Source: Bacteroidota bacterium
Lineage (GTDB): Bacteria > Bacteroidota > Bacteroidia > Chitinophagales > Chitinophagaceae
Reading direction: 5' to 3'
NCBI GenBank assembly: GCA_023387985.1
Contig: JAEWHC010000009.1
Span: forward strand, 558,001 to 622,000
Length of the DNA stretch: 64,000 nucleotides
In this document: one piece after another, positions 1-8,421 of the stretch
Numbering within the stretch: the first letter of the stretch is position 1
Layout of the letters: every line of letters begins with the position of its first letter
Notes under the pieces: model-generated
Database searches by the model: none
Told to the model about the DNA's origin: nothing
What the model saw: the letters and a program-made list of their open reading frames with translations, nothing else
Translations under genes and position numbers: made by a program

Positions 1-275
1 TATGGGCAGGCAACTTCATGATAGATCATTCTGGCAATCCGCTTTTGATTGACCCGGCCGTTTATTTTGGGCACCGGGAAATGGACATTGGCATGAGCCT
101 GTTGTTTGGGGGCTTTGACGAGGAGTTTTACCAGGCTTACCAATTGGCTTATCCTCTTGAAAAAGGCTGGGAACAACGACTTGATTTTACGCAGCTATAT
201 CCTTTGTTGGTGCATGGGGTTTTGTTTGGTGGGCATTATGTTTCAACATGCCGTAGTTTTTTTGAGGCGTTTTGA
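1..275 (+). CDS. Fructosamine/ketosamine-3-kinase family protein, C-terminal end
   Basis: The 5' part lies outside the window; the frame is open from base 3. The visible residues read WAGNF, then IDPAVYFGHREMDIGM, then LFGGF and YPLLVHGVLFGGHYV. These match the C-terminal lobe of fructosamine kinases, small aminoglycoside-phosphotransferase-fold enzymes that phosphorylate protein-bound ketoamines so that the sugar falls off. The Asp of LIDPA would correspond to the metal-binding Asp of the kinase fold. The gene ends at a TGA 51 bases before the convergent fabD stop. The family call is fairly safe; the substrate is not visible. Confidence 0.82.
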   Translation, partial: WAGNFMIDHSGNPLLIDPAVYFGHREMDIGMSLLFGGFDEEFYQAYQLAYPLEKGWEQRLDFTQLYPLLVHGVLFGGHYVSTCRSFFEAF

Positions 276-326
276 AAGGAAGGGATTTCCACAACGACAG
301 GATGCGGGTTTTCCAACGGGAAAGCG

Positions 327-1208
327 TTATGCTAATCCTTCAACTACAGCGTTACGGTTAATTTTCTGCACCAGGCCCTGCAATACCTTGCCAGGCCCGC
401 ATTCCACGAACCTGCTGGCATTCATGGCCCACATACTTTGCACACACTGCGTCCACCGTACAGGCCGGGTGAGCTGGTTGTAAAGGTTTGTTTTGATGTC
501 ATCGATATGGATAACGCCCCAGGCAACCACATTTTGGTGAATGGGGCAAACCGGCTTTTTAAATTCAATTTCTTCAATGGCCTGTTTCAGTTCTTCTTCC
601 GCGGGCTTCATTAACGGACTGTGAAATGCGCCGCCAACTGTCAGTTTCAATGCTCTTTTTGCACCTGCAGCTTTCATGGCTTCGCAAACCGCATCCATAT
701 CCGCCTCAGCTCCGCTGATCACCAATTGACCGGGGCAATTGTAATTGGCAGGGACAATGGTGCTGTTGGCATCGAGGCAAATTTTTTCCACCAATTCATC
801 GGCAAGTCCCAATATGGCAGCCATGGTTCCTGCCTCAAGGGCGCAGGCTTTTTGCATGGCATCTGCACGCATTTTTACCAGGCGCAAACCATCCGCAAAG
901 GCCAGGCTGCCGCTTGCCACAAGCGCCGAAAATTCACCAAGTGAATGGCCGGCAACCATATCCGGAATTTCTTTGGATAACATTTTGTAAGCAATGACGG
1001 AATGGATAAAAATCGCCGGTTGGGTTACATCTGTTCGTCGCAATTCCTCCTCGCTTCCTTCAAACATAATATCGCTGATGCGGAAACCCATGATTTCATT
1101 GGCTTCTTCAAAAAGTTCGCGGGCTTGTCCGCCTCGCGAATAAAGTTCGCCGCCCATACCCGGGAATTGGGATCCCTGGCCCGGAAAAACAAAAGCAGTT
1201 TTGCTCAT
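327..1208 (-). CDS. fabD: Malonyl-CoA:ACP transacylase
   Basis: Cytosolic enzyme of type II fatty acid synthesis that moves malonyl from CoA to acyl carrier protein. The protein opens with FVFPGQGSQFPGMG. It carries the nucleophile elbow GHSLGEFSAL with the catalytic Ser near residue 89, and GGAFHSPLM with the catalytic His near residue 198. I chose the ATG at 1208 (293 residues, the usual family length). The longer frame from 1250 adds 14 unconserved residues and would overlap folE. It lies 22 bases downstream of folE on the same strand, so the two are probably co-transcribed. Confidence 0.95.
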   Translation of the reverse strand: MSKTAFVFPGQGSQFPGMGGELYSRGGQARELFEEANEIMGFRISDIMFEGSEEELRRTDVTQPAIFIHSVIAYKMLSKEIPDMVAGHSLGEFSALVASGSLAFADGLRLVKMRADAMQKACALEAGTMAAILGLADELVEKICLDANSTIVPANYNCPGQLVISGAEADMDAVCEAMKAAGAKRALKLTVGGAFHSPLMKPAEEELKQAIEEIEFKKPVCPIHQNVVAWGVIHIDDIKTNLYNQLTRPVRWTQCVQSMWAMNASRFVECGPGKVLQGLVQKINRNAVVEGLA

Positions 1209-1230
1209 AGTTGTTGATTTATCATGCTTT

Positions 1231-1827
1231 TTACTGCAGGTCGTTTTCAATCAGTCGAAGGAATTCACTCCTTGTGGTATGGTCGCTGAATTGTCCGCTG
1301 AATGATGAAGTTGTGGTAATGGAATTTTGCTTGCTCACCCCGCGCATCATCATACAAAAATGCCGTGCTTCAATTACTACCGCTGCCCCCTGGGGATTCA
1401 GCGCATTTTGAATAGCACCCAGGATCTGCTCTGTCAGGCGTTCCTGCACCTGTAGCCTTCTGGCAAAAACATCTACTACGCGTGCAATTTTGCTCAGGCC
1501 GGTAATGTAACCATTAGGTATATAGGCCACGTGAGCTTTTCCAACGAATGGCAACATGTGATGTTCACACATACTGTACAGCTCAATGTTTTTTACGATG
1601 ATCATTTCATTGATGTTCTCCTGGAATTTTGCAGAGTGCAGGATGGCTTCGGCATCGAGATTATATCCCTGAGTCATGTATTGCATAGCTTTGGCAACGC
1701 GTTCAGGCGTTTTCAACAGGCCTTCTCTTTCCGCGTCTTCACCTATCAGGTTAAGTACAGATTTATATGCAGCGGAAAGGCCTTCGGTTGCAAAATCATC
1801 GTAGTGTTCAGTTCTTGTATATGCCAT
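1231..1827 (-). CDS. folE: GTP cyclohydrolase I
   Basis: Converts GTP to 7,8-dihydroneopterin triphosphate, the first step of folate and pterin synthesis. At 198 residues it has family length. Diagnostic segments are LLKTPERVAKAM near the N-terminus, CEHHMLPFVGKAHVAYIP (zinc-binding Cys and His), GLSKIARVVDVFARRLQVQE, and the C-terminal ARHFCMMMRGV with the second zinc Cys. It is first in a minus-strand pair with fabD. The start is the only sensible ATG; the next gene upstream ends 37 bases away. Confidence 0.97.
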   Translation of the reverse strand: MAYTRTEHYDDFATEGLSAAYKSVLNLIGEDAEREGLLKTPERVAKAMQYMTQGYNLDAEAILHSAKFQENINEMIIVKNIELYSMCEHHMLPFVGKAHVAYIPNGYITGLSKIARVVDVFARRLQVQERLTEQILGAIQNALNPQGAAVVIEARHFCMMMRGVSKQNSITTTSSFSGQFSDHTTRSEFLRLIENDLQ

Positions 1828-1864
1828 ATTCGAAAATATTCATTTTTAGCCGTTTACCCGGTAA

Positions 1865-2554
1865 TTATAATTCCTCCTTAGGTTGTTCCGTTGCAGCAGG
1901 AGGGTCTTCTGCTTTTTTCTTTGTTTTTTTTCTCTCATGTAATTCAATTACCGCGGGCATGCGCAACCGGTACCGTACAGCGAAGATGCGGATGGCTACG
2001 ATAAGCGCAATGGCCACAATTTCAGAAAGTGTAGGCGACATGCCGATGGCCTGGAAGCCAAAAAAAGAAACCGCGCCCAAAATCGCGGCAGAGGCATAAA
2101 TCTCTTTGCGGAAGATGAGCGGCACATTGTTCAGCAATACATCGCGGAGAATACCGCCAAACACACCGGTTATGGTACCGAGCGCCACACACATTCCGGG
2201 GCTGAAACCGAAGGCCAGGCCTTTCTGTACACCGACGAGCGTGAACAGGCCAAGGCCAAGGCTGTCGAAAAGGAAGAGGGTGATGGTAAAGCGGCTCTGC
2301 AATCCACGGATCAGGATGGTGACGATGGTGGAAATGAGAATGGTGGTGATGAGCAGGCTATGTTTCATCCAGGCTACCGGCAGGCTACCGATCAGCAGGT
2401 CGCGAATGGTACCACCGCCAACGGAAGTAGCAAAAGCAATGACCAGTACGCCAAAATAATCCAAACGCTTTTTCATGGCATGCGATGCCCCGGATATGGC
2501 AAACGCTATGGTTCCCAAAATTTCGACAAACAATAAGTAATCTACATCCGGCAT
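1865..2554 (-). CDS. Trimeric intracellular cation (TRIC) channel family membrane protein
   Basis: A 229-residue inner-membrane protein of the former UPF0126 family (E. coli YicG-like). It has about seven hydrophobic segments and two internally repeated halves, each carrying the glycine/arginine signature: GGGTIRDLL in the first half and GVFGGILRDVL in the second. Family members form homotrimeric potassium or monovalent-cation channels. The last 30 residues are charged (KKTKKKAED...), as expected for a cytoplasmic tail. It lies 42 bases downstream of the E1 gene on the same strand and may be read through from it. The physiological role is not shown by context. Confidence 0.85.
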   Translation of the reverse strand: MPDVDYLLFVEILGTIAFAISGASHAMKKRLDYFGVLVIAFATSVGGGTIRDLLIGSLPVAWMKHSLLITTILISTIVTILIRGLQSRFTITLFLFDSLGLGLFTLVGVQKGLAFGFSPGMCVALGTITGVFGGILRDVLLNNVPLIFRKEIYASAAILGAVSFFGFQAIGMSPTLSEIVAIALIVAIRIFAVRYRLRMPAVIELHERKKTKKKAEDPPAATEQPKEEL

Positions 2555-2596
2555 CTCAGTGAAGTTTCTTCAATAGCAGGGAGCTGGGGTTCATCT

Positions 2597-4999
2597 TTAT
2601 TCAGCGACAATTTCAAGAACGGCAGCCACAATATCATCAACATTGGGCTTGCTGAAATAGTCTCCGTCGCTGCCGTATGCCGGCCGGTGTTCTTTGGCGG
2701 AAAGCGTACGGGGAGTGGCATCGAGCCACTGGTAACCACCCTGTACTTCCAGCACCTGCTGAAACATATAAGCACTTGCACCACCGGGTACATCTTCATC
2801 AACGAAAAGAATCCGGCTGGTTTTTTTCAGGGATGCTAAAATAGCATGATGCCTGTCAAATGGTAAAAGTGTCTGTACATCCACAATTTCCACTTCTATG
2901 CCTTTATTCATCAGCAATTCAGCCGCTTTCTGAATGATCCTTAATGTGGATCCATAGGAAACAATGGTGAGATCTGTTCCTTCCCTTATAATTTCCGGAA
3001 TGCCCAGGGGCACCTTACAGGTGGCCAGGTTTTCGGGAAGTTCTTCTTTCAACCGGTATCCGTTCAGGCATTCAATCACCAGCGCGGGTTCTTGTGCAGC
3101 AAGTAGCGTATTGTACATTCCGGCTGCCTGAACCATATTGCGGGGTACGCAGACATACATGCCACGCAGGCTGTTGATTACCATGCCCATTGGGCTGCCG
3201 CTATGCCATATGCCCTCGAGCCTGTGGCCACGGGTGCGCACAATCAACGGACACCTTTGGTTTCCGGCACTGCGGTAATGTAATGTGGCCACATCATCAC
3301 TCAATGGCTGCAAACCGTACAATAAATAATCGAGATACTGAATTTCGGCAATAGGACGAAAGCCGCGCAGCGCAAGGCCTACCCCGGTACCGATAATGGT
3401 TGCCTCACGGATGCCCGTATCAAAAATGCGCTCATTGCCATATTTGGCCTGCAAACCGGCAAAGCCCTGGTTTACATCACCAATCTTGCCCACATCTTCT
3501 CCAAAAGCCACCACTTTGGGGTTGTTTTTAAAGAGCTGATCAAAGTAATTGTTGAGTACCTCATATCCATTCATCACTTTGCGGTGCCTGCCATATTTTG
3601 GTGCTTCAGGTTCAACGCTTAATGCGCTTCCTGCACCTTCCACAAAAAGCTGGCTGTTGTACAATTTCCTGAGTTCAGGCTCCCAGGTATTTTTGAGTTC
3701 CCTCAGCGTTTTCACGTTTGCTCCATCACCAAAGTTTAAGGCAGTATTCAGCAACCTCATCACTTCCCCCCGAAGGGGTTCTTTAATGTTTTTAAGCTTG
3801 TCGTAGGCTAAATCCAGAACCGGCTCTTCCGGATTTTCCTGGTCACGATTTGTTCTGTGTACCATTGGTTCAACCAACTGCAATACCTTCTGCGCCATTT
3901 CTTTTATTGGCCCGATATAATCTTTCCACGCCCGTTCTTTGGCATCGCGAACCTCACTGCGCACATCAACTTCAACCTGATCAAGCTCTGCAGCTTCTGC
4001 CAGTTCATTGGCCAGAATCCATTCCCTGAATTTTTTGATGCAATCCCACTCTTTTTCCCATTCAATACGGGCTGTGCTTTTGTAGCGCTCATGGCTTCCG
4101 CTTGTACTGTGGCCTTGTGGCTGCGTTACTTCTTTCACATGAAAAATGGCCGGTACCTGGTTGACCCTTACTTCCTGGATACCTTTTTCGAAAACTTCAC
4201 AAAGTCCGGCGTAATCCCAGGCCTTTACCGTATAGATCTTCAGTCCATTTGAGCCTTCTTCCATTTCAAATCCCTGCAATGCAAGGGAAATGCTGCCCTT
4301 GGTGGTTTGAAATTCCTTGGGTACCGAAATGCCATATCCGTCGTCCCACACAAAAATGGCAAGTGGTACTTTGCTTACGCAGGCCGCGTTTACCGTTTCC
4401 CAAAACATACCTTCACTTGTACTGGCATCGCCAATGCTGCAAAAACAAACTTCATCGCCATTGTTGGAAAGTGTGGCGAAATCTTCATGCTGCGGTAAAT
4501 TTCTAAACAGACGAGATGCATACGCCAGGCCGAGTGAACGGGGCATCTGTCCGGCGGTAGGTGCCATATCGGTGGCCGTATTGTATTGTGAGGCCAGGTT
4601 GGCCCATTGGCCTTGTTTGTTTACATTGGGTGTGGAAAAATGCGCATTCATTTGGCGCCCGGCACTAAAGGGATCATTTTCCACTTGCGGATCAGCATAC
4701 AATTGGGCAAAAAATGTTTGCGGGGTAACTATTCCCAGGGCCATCATCCAGGTTTGATCCCGGTAGTAACCACTTCGCCAGTCGCCAGGCTGAAAAAACT
4801 TGGCGACGGCGATCTGCGGCAGTTCTTTTCCATCGCCAAAAATGCCGAATTTGGCCTTTCCTGTAAGTACTTCACGCCTGCCCATTAAAGATACGTGTCG
4901 GCTGAGGGCAGCTATGCGATAATCGGCTATCACTTCTTGCCGGAAAGCCTCAAACGAAAGCTGTTCGGCACTGGCGGGGGTTTCAATCGTACTCTGCAT
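2597..4999 (-). CDS. 2-Oxoacid dehydrogenase E1 component, alpha and beta subunits fused
   Basis: An 800-residue thiamine-diphosphate enzyme that decarboxylates 2-oxoacids (pyruvate or branched-chain) for transfer to an E2 lipoyl enzyme. Residues 1-430 form the alpha part, with the TPP-binding run GDASTSEGMFWETVN followed by DDGYGISVP. Residues 470-800 form the beta part (VVAFGEDVGKIGD, GTGVGLALRGFRPIAEIQY, VDVQTLLPFD). Fusion of alpha and beta is common in Bacteroidota. No E2 or E3 gene is adjacent, so substrate specificity is open. The usual NN(G/A)Y of the TPP motif reads DDGY here. It is divergent from the DUF1573 gene across 177 bases that must hold both promoters. Confidence 0.88.
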   Translation of the reverse strand: MQSTIETPASAEQLSFEAFRQEVIADYRIAALSRHVSLMGRREVLTGKAKFGIFGDGKELPQIAVAKFFQPGDWRSGYYRDQTWMMALGIVTPQTFFAQLYADPQVENDPFSAGRQMNAHFSTPNVNKQGQWANLASQYNTATDMAPTAGQMPRSLGLAYASRLFRNLPQHEDFATLSNNGDEVCFCSIGDASTSEGMFWETVNAACVSKVPLAIFVWDDGYGISVPKEFQTTKGSISLALQGFEMEEGSNGLKIYTVKAWDYAGLCEVFEKGIQEVRVNQVPAIFHVKEVTQPQGHSTSGSHERYKSTARIEWEKEWDCIKKFREWILANELAEAAELDQVEVDVRSEVRDAKERAWKDYIGPIKEMAQKVLQLVEPMVHRTNRDQENPEEPVLDLAYDKLKNIKEPLRGEVMRLLNTALNFGDGANVKTLRELKNTWEPELRKLYNSQLFVEGAGSALSVEPEAPKYGRHRKVMNGYEVLNNYFDQLFKNNPKVVAFGEDVGKIGDVNQGFAGLQAKYGNERIFDTGIREATIIGTGVGLALRGFRPIAEIQYLDYLLYGLQPLSDDVATLHYRSAGNQRCPLIVRTRGHRLEGIWHSGSPMGMVINSLRGMYVCVPRNMVQAAGMYNTLLAAQEPALVIECLNGYRLKEELPENLATCKVPLGIPEIIREGTDLTIVSYGSTLRIIQKAAELLMNKGIEVEIVDVQTLLPFDRHHAILASLKKTSRILFVDEDVPGGASAYMFQQVLEVQGGYQWLDATPRTLSAKEHRPAYGSDGDYFSKPNVDDIVAAVLEIVAE

Positions 5000-5176
5000 A
5001 GTGCAAATGTAAGTTTTATTGAATAGTGGCCGGGTTACAGGCCAGAATATCCGGACATGAAAAATAATTCATTCCTGAATTCAAACAAGGAAATATTAAC
5101 AATTAAAAACGGCAAGGAATGTATCTTAGCAGTTCTGATTCCGTCATGTATCAGTACACTCACAAAATTTATTTTT

Positions 5177-5611
5177 ATGAAAAAGCAGCTCCTTTTATTG
5201 TGCACTTTCCTGTTTGTTGGATTCGGCGCAATTGCTCAAACTTCTGAAACCAATCAGAAAGATGCGGTGGTTTTGAATGAAACCACGCACGATTTCGGTA
5301 CGATCAACCAGGGCAAGCCTGTTTATACAACTTTTGAGATCAGCAGCACCTCTTCAGACAGCCTGAAACTGGAAATGGTGCGTGCAGGATGCGGATGTAC
5401 AACCCCCGAATTTAAAGTTGGAACCTATGCTCCCGGCGAAAAAGTACCTATCCGCGTTGGTTACAATGCCGCTGCAATGGGATCATTTAACCGGGCAATC
5501 ACCATTATTTATAATGGCGGCCAGCAAAAAGTAATATTTGTTAAGGGCAACGTGGTGGAAACTCCGGCCACCCCCGCTCCCGCAGGAACAACAGGAAAGA
5601 TCAAACAATAA
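5177..5611 (+). CDS. Exported DUF1573-domain protein (first of a tandem pair)
   Basis: A 144-residue protein with a signal peptide (MKKQLLLLCTFLFVGFGAIAQ) and one DUF1573 domain. That family is an immunoglobulin/ASH-like beta-sandwich common in Bacteroidota. Typical signatures are HDFGTINQGKPVYTTFEI, CGCTTPEF and YNAAAMGSF. The ATG at 5177 puts the signal peptide at the N-terminus; the longer frame from 5057 does not. The Pro/Ala/Thr-rich C-terminal tail is probably disordered. Function is unknown; the domain is thought to mediate interactions at the cell envelope. A close paralogue follows 76 bases downstream. Confidence 0.85.
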   Translation: MKKQLLLLCTFLFVGFGAIAQTSETNQKDAVVLNETTHDFGTINQGKPVYTTFEISSTSSDSLKLEMVRAGCGCTTPEFKVGTYAPGEKVPIRVGYNAAAMGSFNRAITIIYNGGQQKVIFVKGNVVETPATPAPAGTTGKIKQ

Positions 5612-5687
5612 TTTTTCCATACTTCCTTACATTAAATAATTCAAAGGCGTGAGGAATATTTCCAAACGCCTTTATTAATTCAGCAAC

Positions 5688-6065
5688 ATGAAACATCTCC
5701 TGCTTACCGCAATTTTTGGTTTGATATTCGCCGGCATTGGGCAGGCCCAAAACCTGGATGACCTGATCAAATTTACCCGGGTTGAACACGATTTCGGTAA
5801 AATCGACCAAGGCAAGCCCGTAACCGCAACGTTTACTTTCACCAATCCGGGAAACAAGCCATTGATCATTGAAGATGCAACGGCGGAATGCGGCTGCACG
5901 AAACCTGTTTTTCCAAAGCGTCCGGTAATGCCGGGCAAATCCGGAGAAATTTCTGTTACCTACGATGCCGCAGCCATGGGCGCATTTACCAAAAGAGTAA
6001 CTGTGAAGCTCATCAATGTGAAAGGAACAAAAGAACTGCTTATTAAGGGTGATGTAATCAAATAA
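5688..6065 (+). CDS. Exported DUF1573-domain protein (second of a tandem pair)
   Basis: A 125-residue paralogue of the preceding gene. It has a signal peptide (MKHLLLTAIFGLIFAGIGQAQ) followed directly by a single DUF1573 domain with HDFGKIDQGKPVTATFTF, CGCTKPVFP and YDAAAMGAFTKRVTV. The shared order of motifs shows a tandem duplication with substantial divergence. It lacks the Pro/Ala tail of its neighbour. The pair is probably one transcript, closed by the terminator at 6091. Function unknown. Confidence 0.85.
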   Translation: MKHLLLTAIFGLIFAGIGQAQNLDDLIKFTRVEHDFGKIDQGKPVTATFTFTNPGNKPLIIEDATAECGCTKPVFPKRPVMPGKSGEISVTYDAAAMGAFTKRVTVKLINVKGTKELLIKGDVIK

Positions 6066-6090
6066 AATAATTGCTGAGCCCGCTAAGGGG

Positions 6091-6121
6091 AAAAAGACCA
6101 GTCACCGACTGGTCTTTTTTT
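6091..6121 (+). terminator. Rho-independent terminator after the DUF1573 pair
   Basis: A perfect 13-bp inverted repeat (6091-6103 with 6107-6119) around a 3-base loop. The right arm ends in a run of seven T. It starts 25 bases after the second DUF1573 stop. Confidence 0.93.
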
Positions 6122-6226
6122 ATGGAGTGAAACTTGTGCACTCAGGTAAAAAGCAGAGCGTATTTTTTCCATTGGGATTAACTTTACATAGGCCATCAAA
6201 AGCTTTTATCTTTTAAGTAATCGAAT

Positions 6227-8188
6227 ATGAAAAACTACCTGGTATTGTTTGCGATGCTCTTTATGATCGCACCGTTAACTCTTTCTGCTCAATTGAAATT
6301 GGCACGCATTTTTTCGGATCACATGGTTTTGCAAAGAAATCAACCCATAACTGTTTGGGGAAACGCGGCGCCAAACGATCGGGTTGTGGTGTACCTGAAC
6401 GGCGAAGTCGCAACGGTTAAAGCGAGCCGCAACGGAACCTGGAAAGCCACTTTGCCTGCAATGAAGGAAGGTGGACCTTATACCCTTGCAGTGCGTACCC
6501 GTAAGGAACAGCGGACATTTGAAGATGTGTTGATCGGGGATGTATGGCTGGCTAGCGGACAATCAAATATGGAATGGCCCCTCCAGTTAACAAATGATGC
6601 AGAAGCAGAAATTGCAGCGGCACATTACCCGTTTATACGGCAGATCATTATACAAAAATCAACAAGCCTGGCGCCACTTAATGAATTGGAATTTGAAGCA
6701 GCATGGAAAGAAACCACCCCGCAAAATGCTCCGGCTTTTTCGGCTGTAGGATATTTTTTCGCCCGGGAATTGTTCAAACAAACCGGTGTTCCTATTGGCA
6801 TCATCAACAGCAGTTGGGGCGGGACTATGGTGGAAACGTGGATTAGCCGGGACAAATTCAACAGCATGCCCGACTTCAGGCAGCTAATGGCCAAACTGCC
6901 TGTGGATGCTGTAGCGTATAAAAAAGCGGAGAACCTGAAGCTTCAGCAAATGCTGGAAAAATTTCAAGGAACAGGGAAAAATGAAACTGCGGAAAATTGG
7001 CAAAGGGCGGATTATGATGACAGCAATTGGAAAACTTTACAGGTGCCGGGACTTTGGGAATCGCAGGGGCTTGATGGATTGGATGGTCAGCTTTGGTACA
7101 GGATGTCCATTGATCTCACCCCGGATGAAGCGGCTAAAGCTAATTTTGTAAACCTGGGTTTGATCGATGATTGTGATGTAACCTACATTAACGGTCATCA
7201 GATTGGTGAAACTTGTAAATATGATGCTTTGCGAAGATACCCGTTACCACCGGGAATCCTTAAAGCCGGAAAAAATGTGATTGCCGTTAAGGTAACAGAT
7301 ACTGGCGGGGGTGGAGGAATGTATGGCGATGCTTCTGGCTTTTCACTGGAAGCGGGTGGCCAACCGCTTTCGCTGGCAGGAGCATGGAAAGCCAGGTTTG
7401 CAGCGCACAGTATAATGGGCAATTTGAATCCCAATGCCATGCCCACATTGCTTTATAATGCCATGATTCATCCATTGCTGAATGTTGGGCTGGCCGGTAC
7501 AATCTGGTACCAGGGTGAAAGCAATGCGGGAAGAGCAATGCAATACAATGAAAGCTTTAAGACCATGATTGAAGACTGGCGCAGTAAATTCAACCGTCCC
7601 AACCTGCCTTTTTATTTTGTACAGCTGGCTTCGTTTAACGCCAATAACCAAAACGGTCTTACCGGAAGCGCCTGGGCGGAACTGCGGGAAGCGCAGTTCA
7701 ATACATTGAACATGAAAAATACCGGCATGGCTGTAACCGCCGACATTGGAGATGTTTCCGACATTCATCCGCGCAATAAAAAAGATGTGGGGAAGCGCCT
7801 TGCTTTGTGGGCCTTGCATGATATATATGGTAAGGCTGACCTTGTGTACTCCGGTCCGCTTTACAAAGGCATGCGCATTGAAGGAAACAACATGATCATC
7901 AGTTTCAACCATACCGGATCTGGATTAATTGCAAAGGATAAATATGGATATTTAAGGGGCTTTATGATTGCCGGCGAAGATCAGCAGTTCCATTGGGCAA
8001 AAGCAGAAATCCGTGGCAACGAGGTAGCTGTTTGGAATGATAAAGTCTCAAGGCCCATGTCGGTGCGATACGGATGGACAGACAGCCTTGAAGAGGCCAA
8101 TTTGTACAATGCGGAAGGCTTGCCCGCCTCCCCGTTCCGGACGGATAACTGGAAAGCTTTGACACAGGATAATAAATACAATTTTTAA
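6227..8188 (+). CDS. Sialate O-acetylesterase-like SGNH carbohydrate esterase
   Basis: A 653-residue secreted enzyme with a signal peptide ending near residue 21 (LTLSAQ). Family members remove O-acetyl groups from sialic acid or from acetylated plant glycans. Motifs: GQSNMEWPL with the nucleophile Ser near 113; an inserted beta-sandwich at about 250-390 resembling the GH2 sugar-binding fold; IWYQGESN; and DIGDVSDIHPRNK carrying the likely catalytic Asp/His. Length and order match the Bacteroidota sialate O-acetylesterase type. It is the first gene of a stretch rich in glycan-active enzymes, with no partner in its transcript. Specificity cannot be read from sequence. Confidence 0.88.
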   Translation: MKNYLVLFAMLFMIAPLTLSAQLKLARIFSDHMVLQRNQPITVWGNAAPNDRVVVYLNGEVATVKASRNGTWKATLPAMKEGGPYTLAVRTRKEQRTFEDVLIGDVWLASGQSNMEWPLQLTNDAEAEIAAAHYPFIRQIIIQKSTSLAPLNELEFEAAWKETTPQNAPAFSAVGYFFARELFKQTGVPIGIINSSWGGTMVETWISRDKFNSMPDFRQLMAKLPVDAVAYKKAENLKLQQMLEKFQGTGKNETAENWQRADYDDSNWKTLQVPGLWESQGLDGLDGQLWYRMSIDLTPDEAAKANFVNLGLIDDCDVTYINGHQIGETCKYDALRRYPLPPGILKAGKNVIAVKVTDTGGGGGMYGDASGFSLEAGGQPLSLAGAWKARFAAHSIMGNLNPNAMPTLLYNAMIHPLLNVGLAGTIWYQGESNAGRAMQYNESFKTMIEDWRSKFNRPNLPFYFVQLASFNANNQNGLTGSAWAELREAQFNTLNMKNTGMAVTADIGDVSDIHPRNKKDVGKRLALWALHDIYGKADLVYSGPLYKGMRIEGNNMIISFNHTGSGLIAKDKYGYLRGFMIAGEDQQFHWAKAEIRGNEVAVWNDKVSRPMSVRYGWTDSLEEANLYNAEGLPASPFRTDNWKALTQDNKYNF

Positions 8189-8283
8189 TATATAAACGCT
8201 TCTGCTAATCGTTTCCATTTAGGTAGGGTCGATCTTAATATTCGAATTTTACCTTTTGAATGTTGGCTTTTTAATCTTTCAAT

Positions 8284-8421
8284 ATGCGCATTGCTATTTT
8301 AGAATCCGGTTTCATGTCACACTTTAATGCGGAAGCGCCTGCCGGCCAACGAAGGAAATACAGTATTGTGATGTATCCCGCCATTCATTTGAAAACCGGT
8401 AAAATGATTTACAGTGTCTGA
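8284..8421 (+). CDS. Possible 45-residue ORF overlapping the GMC oxidoreductase start
   Basis: An ATG-initiated frame of 45 codons (MRIAILESGF ... KMIYSV) ends with a TGA inside GTGTCTGA, whose GTG is the apparent start of the oxidoreductase gene. The arrangement would suit translational coupling. I recognise no domain, and composition alone does not prove it is a gene. It may instead be leader sequence. Low confidence. Confidence 0.25.
   Translation: MRIAILESGFMSHFNAEAPAGQRRKYSIVMYPAIHLKTGKMIYSV

Noticed and set aside
2542..2802. 86-residue minus-strand ORF at the end of the E1 gene
   Set aside because: Overlaps the E1 gene in another frame and has shadow-type composition.
5057..5176. Longer N-terminus of the first DUF1573 protein
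   Set aside because: It would bury the signal peptide 40 residues inside the protein. The ATG at 5177 places it correctly.
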